Positions 33,561 to 46,400 of a stretch of 64,000 nucleotides of DNA are shown one piece after another (the first letter of the stretch is position 1; each line of letters begins with the position of its first letter). The translations under genes and the position numbers were made by a program. The notes under the pieces are model-generated. The model ran no database searches, was not told the DNA's origin, and was given only the letters and a program-made list of their open reading frames with translations. Origin of the DNA: Liolophura sinensis (lineage: Eukaryota > Mollusca > Polyplacophora > Chitonida > Chitonidae); NCBI RefSeq assembly GCF_032854445.1, contig NC_088295.1, positions 38,367,385 to 38,431,384 of the forward strand. Direction: 5' to 3'.

Positions 33561-33825
33561 CTAATGTTGAAGAAAACTCTCATGAAATATAATATTGCAG
33601 TTCTTGGCTGTCTCCCGTAGCACAAACTTAGCATAACACCACAAAAACTTACTTTTACCCGATATAATGCTAGTTTGTGGAATTGTCTTAATCACCTGGC
33701 TCTATATCCTAAACTTCGTCAACTATTTAGACTAGCTTAATATTTGGACCCGATCTATCGTCATACTGTACAATCGTTTAAGCTTATCAAATATACTTGA
33801 GGTTTCTCTTTGGGGTTTGGTAAAG

Positions 33826-33841
33826 CCCCCCCCCCCCCCCC
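33826..33841. repeat. Poly-C run of 16
   Basis: Sixteen C in a row, no gene nearby. Length may be inexact in an assembly. Confidence 0.85.
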
Positions 33842-35292
33842 TCAAACGGTTCAGCTGGTCAAATGAAAACACGACAATAGCTGTTCAACACGAATGGTGA
33901 AATTCGACTGACCACACACTGTGAACGAGGGGTAGGAAGTACAAGTTTTTTTTCTATTTACATTCGACTAGTTCAGCTTCACGATTGCACACGATGAGTC
34001 GCACTGTATAAGCGTGCCTTTCGTTAATTTTATACTAAACATTTCTTACACTAAAAGTTAGACCGACGGCACCATTCAGTGCATACACAGTACCTTTCTG
34101 CAGCTGACTTTCAAGTGCACTATTCCCTGTAGAACATCAATTTGTCTTGATCTGTCAAAATCCCGTAAGTTTGAACTTACCAGGTGTGCATTGTGACCTC
34201 GGTTTAGCTTAGGTTGTTCTCGAGCCATATTTTGAAGTCAGAGCATGTTCCTTTTGATCCGTTTGAGTGTTGGCATCATCACCTATATGCTTCGAGGTGT
34301 ATTGGTATAACTAACAAGGTTTTCAGTGTTGACTGTAGAATACGGTGCACATTTTTAGGATATGTGCCATGACGAAGATGCTAGAGGCTATGCACCATGT
34401 GACAGAATGTTTAATGGCGAATGTGAACTGCAAATGTTAGATGCAAATTGTGGATCTTTTCCTTTTCCTGTACTTCAATATCAGCCTTACAATGTCCAAG
34501 ATCGTTGAAAGAAAAGGGCTGAAAATGAGGCAGTCTAGTGAGAGGCATTAGTTATTATTATGTGCATACATAAAGAAACCAGCTGATTTAGTGTCAGAGT
34601 AACATGCACGTTCTTACCAGTGTTTATATTGGTGAGATTTGAATGTGAGAAATGTAGGGTTGGTGTCATGTCTTTACTGTATGTGTTTATTTGCTTGCTT
34701 TGTTACTGTTTAGAAACGGCTGTAGGTAAATACTAAGGATGCCAGTTTCTGAAAGCATTACTCGACTTTGGATACAGCTCAGGTGCCCCACATTAAAATA
34801 AAAATTATGTCGTGTATTTGAGAGGGTATAAGTACAAAATGTTATATGTGTTTTACATGTACGCTGTTAAATGGTCCTGTCATTTCGGGAAATACTGTCC
34901 TATAATTAAGTTATTGGAACGTTGTAAATGCTACTGTTGTTACTGGTGAACATTAATTATCTCTTTACAAAGGTTTAATGAGCAATTAACTTAGTTTGCC
35001 TGACACTTTGATGAATATACTGTATAAAATGTGCCGATAAATACGAGTAAATTTCTATTATATGTGTCAAAACGCTAGCCAATTCCAGTTAACTCTTCTA
35101 CCGTCAGTTAATGGCTTCCTCACATTACCGGAGTCATCATTCTCTTGAGTATAACAGACTATCCATTACATATACATACCCACAGCTATAATTGTTTCGT
35201 GATGACAGAAGTTCTAGTCACCGGTGCATATGCGGTAACTTATGGCGTTACTCCAGAAACATTTACTCTGTGGAGACATTGTGTACTTGATG

Positions 35293-35407
35293 TCTACATG
35301 TTGTCCAAAGAATGCCGAAACAGCTTATGTCTACATGTTATCCCACAGAATGCCGAAACGGCTTATGTCTACATGTTATCCCACAGAATGCCGAAACAGC
35401 TTATGTC
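35293..35407 (+). repeat. 38-bp tandem triplication
   Basis: Three units: 'tatgtctacatgttatccca' then cagaatgccgaaacagct. The first is more diverged (ttgtccaaag). 38 is not a multiple of three, so a peptide across the repeat changes frame at each unit; the open frame over it is therefore unlikely to be a real protein repeat. Confidence 0.8.
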
Positions 35408-35664
35408 TGTGAAAGTCTATAGCGGAAAGCGGATCGTTAAAAGATTATTTCCCACAAATCGCTGGTGTTTCGTTTGGTTATTAATATTTAATTAAATTAA
35501 ATTCTTTCCACATATTAATGACAAATAATGATATGGAAGTGAACTTAGATAGTTGTATCCCAATATTGCTAGGATTTCTAGTTCCTACGTTTGATAGTGA
35601 TTCTTCGTAGCTTTCACCAGTGCTTACGTCTTATCATAAAGTCAACTTCGTCTGACTGTTCTGT

Positions 35665-35728
35665 GCAAATGAATATTCTTGAGTACAACGTAAAACTCCA
35701 ATCAAACAAATAAATCAAATAAATACAG
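35665..35728 (-). mobile_element. SINE, family A, end fragment
   Basis: Contains 'gaatattcttgagtacaacg', 'taaaactccaatcaaac' and AAATAAATCAAATAAAT: the short-repeat end of the family A element. Confidence 0.55.
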
Positions 35729-36467
35729 TGTGAGTGTAACCATGCTAACCTTTCTTAAATGCCGCACTGAATACATACTACATGAAGTCCAGCTCTGGCA
35801 AAAAGCTACAATTGAATTGTTAAAATTCTAATCCAAATACATTCACGACATAACCCCAAACTTTCCATATAATTCTTTGCAACAATACTTGTGTTTTGTA
35901 CTCATTCAAACATACTTGTATCAAACCAAGAACAACGAAAAGGACATCTCAACTCTATAACCTGGACGGTTTTATCGGGCTCGTTTTGTTCTCCGCCAGA
36001 TCCTAAAATATGATAAATAAATTTCACAAACACATCTTCAGCTGCACTTCTTCATGAATATTCCATGTTCACAATATCAAGACATGTGCTAAAGTTCATC
36101 CCCATACAAAACCCGTTATTTAACTGTATCATTGCAAATGATCTCCATTTTCACACAGAAGAGATTCATGACATAATGCGCAAGCAGAACCTAGTTTGCA
36201 GCTTAGTCATGTTAATAAAACAATGTATGAAGTCCAGCGTCGACCATAGTGCTACACAAAATGGGATTGTTACCTGGGTCATGGTCAACATGGAAGCGTT
36301 ATATCCGCTTATCAGCTTAACCAAGCTTCGCGAAAATAATGCAGTAAATGACTAGTGAGGAGGTAGCAGCAAAATAGCGCGTTATCATCATGGAAATAGC
36401 ATCTTGGTGCAACGGTCAACAACATGGTGCCCTAAGGTTATACCCATCAGTACTCTTATTAATGCCT

Positions 36468-36484
36468 GGGGGGGGGGGGGGGGG
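36468..36484. repeat. Poly-G run of 17
   Basis: Seventeen G within 'aatgcctg...agggcctaatg'. The other copy of the duplication has only 'aatgcctgagggcctaatga' at about 43970, so the run expanded after duplication. Confidence 0.85.
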
Positions 36485-39400
36485 AGGGCCTAATGATCGT
36501 AGCTCTAAAGCCATTATCTTGTCCCTCTGGTTTACTGGAAACTGATCTATCTATGTTATTCTAGGAGATTATGAGAACATTGCCAGTATTAAGTGAAGAA
36601 CATTGTACCAAGGGTACATATGCAAAAGAAGTAAAAAGGCACATACCATGCGTATTACCATATATAAAAAGGACAAGGCTGTTTTTGGTCCCCTGGTTCT
36701 CATCATTAGTGGAACCATGGTGACAATGAAGTGTTAACGGCCATTCCGCAGTTTCGTTGAAGATAACATCGACCATCTTGTCGCGCAAGCTTGCATGTCA
36801 CGCGTACATCATAAATCGCCTGTGAAACGATCGAATCACTGAAAAATATTTAAATATGGCGTTGATCAACAATTCAATCAATAAACAAGTCAATAATGCG
36901 CAAAACAACTGAGCGGAAAAGCTCAAGCAACTGAATATAACTCAAAGTGATACACTTGTATTTTCTTCGGTCCTCATCGCTTTAATTATTTTCATCCACA
37001 TAAACTACTGCAACGTGTGCTACCATACGCACATGCAATCTGACATCGTCTCAGCTATGATTAGTCATTTCCGCAACTCGGTTCAGGACAGGTTTTCAGT
37101 TGAAGCCCGAATTGAAGGCTCAACATGAATAACTGATCCAGTGGAGTGTAGGCTCCGACATGGAAAAGTATTTACACGCTCACAAACATTTGTTCATTAT
37201 CATTAATATGGAAGATCTAGAGAAGTGATATCTGTGATACTTATAAGTCTGATATCTTGACGACTACAATAATATAAGTATAACCGTTCCACTACACTCT
37301 CAAGTCACCGGAAACTATTGATATCATTATTCATTGTAAGCAATGGGATTACCGCCCTGGGGGATAGGGGGTGGGTGAGGGGAGTAGTTGGGAGGGGTTA
37401 GTATAATAAATAATTTTACAAAATTTAGAAAGCTGTAATTTTTAATTTAATCCAAAACACTCATCTACAGCGGGGTTTTTTTTATTCCATTTATTCCTAA
37501 TACGCTGTATTCAGCGAAAATACTTCTGACTTGTTAGATTGAGGTTTGTGTCCAATGGGCTATTTTAGAGACTTAATTATACGTGAAAACCAAACTGCAA
37601 ATCACCCTGGACAGCTGCAAAAAATACTGGCGATATTCTTTTAAAAGTAAGAACAGCGCTTGTTCCCGATCTTAATAATTCTAACTGAGGGTGTTTTTTT
37701 AATTTAATATACGGTTCTCCATAACCAGAAAAATTGTTAGAACGAACACATTTGTGTTGTTATTTAGCTATATTTAACTTCGATAAAAAAATCCACATTA
37801 AAGCAGAAAAATCACGAGTGGTGGAAAATAGAGAGGCACTCATTGTACGTTTTGCCAAAGGCCACCGAGTTGAAGCTATCATGTGAAACACACACATATA
37901 GACATTAAGAAAACATCAGTTTTTTAGGGTGTTTTCTTTAAATCCTATCAGTGCCTGAAGGCTGAAACAACATGGCTAAAAATAAAGACAAAATATTTAG
38001 ACTCAATAGCAAGAAAAGAAAAGAAAGGAAAACGAGGAATTTGATTTTGGCTAATCACCTACATTTTTGGGAACGTATAATGGTCATTACACTGGACGAT
38101 CCATGGTGATAAATTTTGTCTGCAATGGTTTTGTAAGACTCGACTCCATTATTGCTGCCGCAACAAAGATTTTACGTATTTTACAATGACAAATTGATTT
38201 TATATCTAATGAAAGCCTGTCCGATTCAATTTTAGCACAACGGGAAAACAATTTGTCCCACGTCTAGTCTCGGGAAAACAAGGCTCATGTAATTGATCAC
38301 TGAAATTCAAAACAATATGCATTTTCATCGACATTCTAAACATTTCGCTGCTCATTGCGAGTACAGTAGCGTTCGTTGATGGAAAATATTTTATGACCGA
38401 TTTGATTGACGGTGTTTTTTTCATCCTTGACGACCTTTAAATACTACCAATCTCCTGCCTGCTGAGAATTACAGTCTGTACACTTTATGCCCAACGATTA
38501 ATGAGAAATGACAATCACAGCAACCCTGTGTCAAGAAAATCTTTTTTTCTGATGATAAAAATGCACTTGTCGCTAGAGAATAAGAATTTCGGATTAATAC
38601 CGCGTGGCAGATTTAGATAATGTTTACTGTTGGATCTAGTGCTCAATTATGTGTGATCGTCAAATAAAACATACAGTGCAGGCATTAAATATTTTGTGCG
38701 CATACCTTAGGGTTGCAAATGAATCAACAACAACAGTATGGTAATAATTAACAATATTATGCACTGCAAAACTTATGTCTTTGTGCAGAAGAAATATCTA
38801 TTGCTTTTGTGAAATTCCTTGCAATGCTTGTTGCGCTGGTCACTCTTTGAACAGAATAAATGTAGACAGGTCAGTTAAAATCGACCAAGGAAATATTACA
38901 GATATACTGTCATGTTATTATGCTGTAAATCAAAACTGACTTTTGTAATAGCAATAGCACACAATCATTTTTAATCATGACACATGACACTGAGTTTTGA
39001 ACAGGTGATAAACTCGTCACAGTAGCCAGTGGACCAAACTTTCAGTAAATGAGTGATTGAAACTATGCGCAACCTTGAAGTAATTATCTGCATGAATGCT
39101 GCATAAGAGGGGTTAGAAAACGCTTTTGACATCCAGCAGTTTATAGTGGCAACTGTTCTCTCTTCTCTTTCCCGAGATAATGCTTTTTGAAATGGCTGTT
39201 GCAAAAAGCCAAATCGAAGTTCGTCTTTTCTTGATTATAGTCTATACAAGTATGCCTTTAATCTGAAGGAAAATCGATAGTAAGTAGCACTGTCACTACA
39301 GTGAAATGCTTACCAGCTTCAGATAAAAGTATAAAGTGGACATTATAAAGGAGACACAGTACATGTCAGTAATTTTATTCGCTAGGCGTGTAAGGCTCGC

Positions 39401-39699
39401 GTCCGTTCTGGAAAACTGCGGCTGATTAGTAAAACTGGACACCAGTGATTACGTTTATTGCTCTCCTTTTGGTCTTCGAAATTCCGAAACACTCCACGCA
39501 CCGACGATAAATGTACTTCTAGGATGGCCCTACTTCAGGACTAGGGTAGTTTAATGCCTCACTGTGACTATATGCTTCACAGAAAACTGACTAAGAAATA
39601 CTGATACATGAGTAAAGGGTAAAAGTACTACTGAAAAAGCACTGGATATCAAGATCAATCTATGCGTCGAAACAGACATTCAAACACCAGACGTCAACC

Positions 39700-39952
39700 A
39701 ATAAGGACGGTCCGAGTCGCAAGGCAAATTCCCCAAGAATTTTATCACAAGACACCAAAGAACCAAGAAATTTGATAAAGTACAAAATTGAGATGGAATA
39801 ATGCGAAGAGAAGCAATCAAGAGTTTTCAATAATGTTTAAGGGTGTGTCCTAAGCAAATGACTGGAATCGGTATCCAAACTGTGTAACGTGCTAGTACAT
39901 AAGTTGTCGATAATCAAGTTGCGCTTTGATTGCAGCTGTTCATATATCCAAC
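39700..39952 (+). repeat. Dispersed repeat, copy 2 of 2
   Basis: Partner of 8880-9131. It lies inside the left copy of the 7 kb duplication, and I do not find it at the matching place in the right copy (after about 47190). That suggests it inserted after the duplication, or was lost from the right copy. Confidence 0.65.
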
Positions 39953-40779
39953 GTGGCGATCTAATTCAACACGATTAATATAATGCGCCCAGCCCCGGGT
40001 TAAGCGGAATTAGACATAATCGTGAAGCCGTCTTGCCCGTCTTAGACCTTGGCGGCCACCGCACATGGTTAAGTATGTACATTTCAAGTTGCTCGACAAA
40101 TGGATCCTTCAATCATCTCACTGTGTCCCATCTGGTGTCCCTGGGTTCAGTTCAGTTTTGAGAGCGGGAGAAGACAGAGTGCATGTAGCTGGCAGGAAAT
40201 GTTAGGAGACTATAAAAATGTGAAATTTTGGTCTCAATAGTTAGAAGGGATAAGCGGTGTTTTGTCTTGTTTTCTGTGAAAAAGATTCCCAGCCCATTGC
40301 GAACAGGGATGGCTTTACGTGCAAACATTGAAATTTGTCCGTTGATAGCAGTGGACAGGAGGGAGATTTGTTCATTTTTCAGTTTGGGTGACAGGAGGCC
40401 GACCTATGTGGCCAGTTAACTACAGCAAATGTATAGTAATACAGTTACCTCCAAAGTCTATGTTAAATGTACAAGCTTAGATTTCTATTTCTGAAGTAGG
40501 GTGGTATCATTTAAACATTTCTAGCAAGAAAACTATTGATCGTAGCTCATATCTGTTCACACATGCCAGAAACTACATGCCTTGGGCTACAGTTTGGTAC
40601 AAGTCTCAGATTTGTAGCTTTTGTAGTTCTCAAATTACAGGCCATTGATATTAAGTAACTGAAAAAAATTTTGAACATATCTGCAAAAGTGAAAAAGATT
40701 GGCAAAATCGGAAAGAATATTCGGAATAAGCTTTGTCAAATAGACCAGAAAACATTATCAAACTTAGACACTTTTTATG

Positions 40780-40970
40780 ACGTCATAAATTTGATCAAGG
40801 GCGAGATTCCAAAGTTTGCAGTGCATGTCCAAGATCTTTTCAAACTTGTTCTAACTGGGATCACTCTACAAGTATATCAAATTTTAAAAGAGTCCTTCCC
40901 TTGGTTCTGGAGAAGAATATTTTTAAAGGTTTTGATCAAAATCCAAGATTGCCGCCATGTTACGTGAGCA
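40780..40970 (+). repeat. Possible dispersed repeat piece
   Basis: 'ttccctt' + 'ggttctggagaagaatattt' + 'ttaaaggttttgatcaaaat' + 'ccaagattgccgccatg' reads like a widely scattered mollusc repeat, from memory only. A 98-codon plus frame crosses it but has no recognisable domain. Confidence 0.25.
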
Positions 40971-43224
40971 AAGTTAACCAAAAGCAGCCAAAATTTGCCA
41001 CGTAACATTGTTCCTAAAACCACCAAATTTTCAAACACTCGCTGGTGTGAAAAAAACATTTATATATTAGATAAATGAATTATTAATTTATTTAAAATGT
41101 AATTAAAGCAATGCTGTGCATATGGAAAGTTTCACATAACATCTGGATAAACTTTAGTCTTACACTCGACCATTTGTCCAACGTTTCCAAAAGCGGCGTA
41201 TAGACCTTTGCTCGTTTTTAAGGCCTTATATCACACTGTTTCTATGTCATTATGGCTACTAAGTTTTATGTTAGTATCAACAAAACTCTGAAATATGAAC
41301 CTTTGACTGTAACCGGGGCTGTTGATTACTGTTACCATCAGCTTACCCGTGAAGCCCGAGAACCCAATGAAGGCAGTGGAACATTGTAAAGCAGCTATTG
41401 CTTGAATAACGTCGTGTTACTTGAATTTAGGTTAGCATGTTTTAATAAAAATCAAACTGCACGGTTTAGATTCATTCAATGCAGCCCTCCCTGTGGTTTT
41501 CTCAAAATGTGTAACACAGAGGACATGTATTTAAAAAAGTGGGCTTCTTGGCACATTTTGTCAACACTCTATTCAGTGTAGAACTTTGTTGTCTTATTCT
41601 TTCTCACGCGTATTAACAATTAAGTGGACAATTTGAGTTGGGGGAAGCCATACAGCCCAGTTATGACGAACAATTCGTGAACCAAATAGTCATCTGCAAA
41701 TCTTATCATTTTATTTGCGTTGTTTTGGAAGTTCGGAGATCTTATATGTAGCTATTAATAATTGCGTACACAAATCCTTTCTAGTATCTCCCGCATATTT
41801 TTATCTGGCGTTTTCAATTTCCCTTTTCTTTCATAACAAAGGAAGTCAAGTCAGCAAGTGAGCAATATGTTTAACAGTTACATACTGGAAATTGTTGGAG
41901 TGACGTTTATAACATATATACACCTTTTTGATGTAAAATATTAAAAGACAGTCAAAGGAATGTCAAGGGATTTATGTACGGAAATTGTGGGTATTTTAGG
42001 TTACTAGTATATACAAACCTGACAAGATTTGATTGGTTCGTGTTTGAAGTGGCTCTGAACAACATTCAGTTCCACAGGTCATGTTACCATGGCGTGTCGC
42101 TGTGACAGGTAAATCTCAAGGTAAGAAGAATGTACAGAGCCATCATACAAACTGCTCTGCATCTAATAAAGTGCGATAAGGTATACGTGTGTGATGTGGT
42201 GAGATAATATGGTTTTCTGAGTGTCCAACTCGCTCACTCTGGCCCCAGACCTGAAGGACATTCTCCAAGTTAAATGACCTTGAACATATAATTCAGAAAT
42301 GAATGCAAAGAAAATCAATGAATGGAGGCAACGAAGTCAAATGCTGATGTTTTGTGCTTAGCATGATAGACGCCAACGCTCTTCTTACTAGGGTCAGTAC
42401 AATCGATTTACAATTTCAACGATTTTGCGTGATGTCTTATGAGATGTACCTATGTTAAGTGAAAATCCATAAAGAATTGCAAACTAGACATGTATATTAA
42501 TAATTAAAACAAGATTGAATGCGATTGCATTGTCATAGAAGCCGCCTCCGAACACCCGACGGCAACAAACCATTCTTTTCTGGTGATAGTTTCTCAATTT
42601 ACACATACATTTAGATTTATATTGTATTCATCATTTAGTTTTGATCATGCCGTGAAGATATATTCCAGCAGCGGCAAAACCGAGCCGTGAATTTGCATAA
42701 AATGCCTGGTAACTTGGATATGAAACTGAAGTAGTGTAGGATAAACACTCTGCCATGGACGAAGACAAAACATCGGTTCTTATCAACTCTTCTAACGCCA
42801 GTACTTCCAGTAAAAATGATGTCAAGCTCAGGGTACTCTGTTAGACCTGGGTTAAAATATCCAACCTGTAGAAAACACTAGGTATTTTCTCTCACCCATT
42901 TTGACTGATGATAAAACGATGGATCTTTATTTTTTCAGCACAACCAGTCATGTGTATTAGAATAACAACGGGGACTCTGGTATTATTACGAAAATGATAT
43001 AATAATTGTTCGGGTCGGATCATACCGAAGAATTTAAAAATGATACATGTTGCTGCCTCACTTGGCACTTCCCACTGTGAGATGAGAGCAAGAAAACAGG
43101 ATTGTTCGGGCCTGTGTGAGTATAATGTGGGTGTCTGCGTGGGGTGTAAAGTCTGGTGTCATTGGCATGGTTCGCCCTGCTACAAGAAAACACAACATAT
43201 GCGTAAGCACCTCAAATAAATGAA

Positions 43225-43270
43225 ATCTCTTTAAATACGACATAAAACCCCAGGTATACATATATACATT
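43225..43270 (+). mobile_element. SINE, family B, tail fragment
   Basis: 'ctttaaatacgacataaaac' then cccaggtatacatatatac, matching the family B tail. Confidence 0.5.
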
Positions 43271-43364
43271 AAATGTCCTGACTGACCGTCACAATAACTA
43301 ATAAAGTCATTGCGCTGGAAGTACGGAGATTTCTGGTGTAGGGAGACGGTTTACTCCGGGCACT

Positions 43365-43440
43365 TTCCGTCACCCATAAATCTGATCACGGTCATATAAA
43401 ACAAGAAATTCTTGAGAGCAGTGTTAACCAATCTTCCGTT
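43365..43440 (-). mobile_element. SINE end fragment, family A-like
   Basis: 'cacccataaatctgatcacg', 'gtcatataaaacaagaaatt', 'cttgagagcagtgttaacca': related to the 33.49 kb fragment. It lies at the junction between the two copies of the 7 kb duplication. Confidence 0.45.
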
Positions 43441-43464
43441 CTTCTACCAGTAACTGAACTTATC

Positions 43465-46400
43465 TACCAAAGACGAACTGGACATCTCACTTCCTTAACC
43501 TGAACGGTTTTGTTGGGTCTTAATTGTTCAAGAAATACAACAAACCGACCTTTATCTGCACCTGATGAGTGATCTACGCCCGAAATATCAAAATATTTTC
43601 AAAAGTTCAACCCCATGAAAACACTTAAGTTGACAATATCACTGCAAAAGATCTTCAAATCCACAAACAAAAGACTCTGGGCTCTATGAGCAAGTATATA
43701 GTTCTTCATGTTGTGGAACGCCCAAAGTTGGCCACATGGTCACGGAAATGGGATTTTTATGTGGGTCATGTTTAATGAGAAAGCACTATATATAGCCCAG
43801 TACGTTAACCGATCTGCTAGGAAATCATCTACAATCGCATTGACTTGGAGGCATTTACCAGAAAATAGCGTCCCATCATCTAGAAAATAGCAACTTGATG
43901 CAACGGTCAACAACACAGTGGCCCCAATTATGTCCGTCAACCGGAATTTCAACTTTCATATGCACATTAATGCCTGAGGGCCTAATGATGGTGGTTCCAA
44001 AAGTCATTAACTTGTTCCTGTTGTTTACTGGAAACAAATCTATCTCTTCTATAGCTATGCAAGGGCATTATGGGAAAATTGTGGGTATTAAGTGAGGAAC
44101 GTTGTCAGCGTACAGACATGTTAGGTCAGGTCTTGTTAATTGTATATGGGTTCGCCTGGTCAAGGAATCCCGTAGAACCATCAAGGGTACCTGTAAATGA
44201 AGGGTAAATCAATGAATCCACATTGCAGAAGCATCCGTATTACCTTGTACAGAAAGCGAAGCATTGTGGTAGGCTATGCTCGATGTGATCGGTTGTGGGG
44301 TCTAGGTAACAGTAACTGGTCAACGGGGCTCGTGAGGCGGTTTCCGTATTTTAACGCGGGCTGAAGACGACTGCGACCATTGGCTTGGCGTGCAAGTCTT
44401 GGTGACGAATTGACAATGGTAAAAGTAAAACACTCGGTAGAAACACTGAAGCAATTGGCTATTACTGGCTAACAGACACAGGCATTTCTGTCTATAGTGC
44501 ATAGAAAAGATCATCGTCTTCTCTGATAATTAGCCCATTGCGAAGCCATTCTGCTAATCATCAGGTCGAGTCATTTATCACCAGAGCTCGTGGTTTAAAT
44601 GGTTAGGTGTGCTACGGTCGTGTGCGAAACCTTACACCCACGCAATCTGAGGCCGTCTCCGCTATAATTAATCTATTCAGAGACTTAACTCCCCTCTAAT
44701 TACACGACACCTTTACAGATGGAACCAAGACTGAATAGTCTTGTCTTTGAATAATTGACCAATTCACGTTCTAATATGGAAGAGTATACACCTAAAAATA
44801 TTGGTTAATTTTCATTTTTAATTTAAGGTCGCCCAGGGAAGTAATGTTTTTCTTCCTGAGGACTACAATAAAAAAGCCCTATTTATATAAGCGTCTCACC
44901 ATCAACTTCCTGGTATGGTGAAAACTGCTCATGCCTTATTCATTTATTATAACCAATGACTTGACTGCTGAAGAGCAGTAATTTTACAGAATGCACAGAG
45001 TTATAATTTTTTATCAAGAATCAAACATCCACAGTGCTTAATCCCGACCACCAAAATCAACGCTTGGGGCTTAGGAGGGCGAGGTTTGTGTCCAATGGGC
45101 TCTTACAGATTTCATCGCATTGTGAACACAATCCCGGAGGCTATGTGTACAATGTTCATTGAGAAATAAGAAAGCATATTTTCCCCAAACCACCAACCAT
45201 GTAATTCAATAAATTGCTGATTAAGACATGCCGACAAGAATAATTCTAAGATATGTTCTCTTTAATTGTACCCAAGAGTGTTTTATTGACGGTGTCAGGT
45301 TTATAGATGGAAAAAAGACGGACTTCACCAGATTCCTGAGAAACCTCTTCAAGTAAGGCTGTAGATGATGACAAGATTATTGTCAAACACTCGACATAAA
45401 TAACAGCAACTGGTGGTTTTATACATTGGCACATTAACAACAAAGCAAAGTTAAAAGGTATGTTCACGTATGATAAACGTCGACACTGGTGCAGTGAACA
45501 AGTCATAAGTAAAGGAAAGTTGGGAGTCACTGATAGTACGTTTTGTCAAGGGCCACCTGCCTGAACAGCAGTCACGTGTTATATATACATAAATACAAGA
45601 CAAACACTAAACGTTCCGATGTGTTTTTCTTACATCGTGTAGCATAACTGCCCGAAAGTTGTAACAACATATTTAAAGCAAGACGGAAAATAGAAACCAA
45701 TGGCAGACAAAAGATGCAAGGACAAAGACAAATTTGATTTCAGTTGAAAACATACATGTTATTGGTATCAAAAACAGCAGGAGCACTCCAATGAACAGTT
45801 TAACTTCCTTTGTTTCATGTGACTTGTCACTTACAGCACTTTTGTGGCTATCATTACAAAAATGTGTTTACTGTTCAATTCTAAATTCATTTTATACCTC
45901 ATGAAAGCCTGTCCGATTTCTTTTTTTACCACAACGGAAAACAATTTGTTCCACTTCGAATATGAGGATAAAATTGCTCGTGTAATTGTTCACTGAATTA
46001 CAGAACAGCACGCATTTGGACCATCATTTAGCCAATCAATTCAAAGAGAGTAGCGTTCGTTGGTGGAAAATATTTTATGAACGTTGTAAGAAAAGGTGTT
46101 TTGTATCCTTGACGACATTTAAATCGTATCAATCTCCTGGAGGAAATTACAGGCTAAAGATAAATGGAAAATGACAATCAAAGTAGCAACGTGGGAAGAA
46201 AATCTTTTTTTTCTAATGATGAAAATGCACTTGTTACAGATGAATAATAATTTCTTATTAACACCGCTTGACAGGTTTAGATAATGTTTTCTGTTAGATA
46301 TAGTGCTTAAATAATTTAAATGGCCTAATAAGAAGAAACTATTTTTCTACTGTTACACGCTGTGTACATATTTGTAGAATTTAGTGATGTAAAGAATTAA

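Larger units (their letters stand above)
33561..35929. other. Intergenic, no gene seen
   Basis: Holds the poly-C run, the 38-bp triplication and a SINE end fragment. The 35145-35495 frame is carried partly by the 38-bp repeat and is not taken as a gene. Confidence 0.5.
35930..42850 (+). repeat. Ancient tandem segmental duplication, left copy
   Basis: Ordered blocks match the right copy (43465-49950) in the same direction. Examples: 'aacctggacggttttatcgg' at 35957 against 'taacctgaacggttttgttg' at 43498; 'tgcaacggtcaacaaca' at 36408 and 43899; 'atgaaagcctgtccgatt' at 38209 and 45901; 'gacacagtacatgtcag' at 39353 and 47068; 'aaaatcaatgaatg' at 42311 and 49497. Offsets drift between about 7.5, 7.7 and 7.2 kb, showing indels. 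The middle (39.5-41.8 kb) is not clearly shared. No conserved reading frame or splice pattern seen. Confidence 0.8.
42851..43464. other. Junction between the two duplicated copies
   Basis: About 0.6 kb with pieces of both SINE kinds (43225-43270 and 43365-43440) and no gene. SINEs at the junction could have mediated unequal crossing-over, but I cannot show a matching SINE at the outer end of both copies. Confidence 0.4.

Noticed and set aside
35145-35495. 116-codon frame with repeated NAET/CLHVIP words
   Set aside because: The repeat arises from the 38-bp triplication, which shifts frame at each unit, and the start context is poor.
44588-44660. tRNA-like stretch 'gctcgtggtttaaatggtta'
   Set aside because: No cloverleaf can be drawn by eye; it is part of the right duplication copy, with a diverged partner near 37.0 kb.
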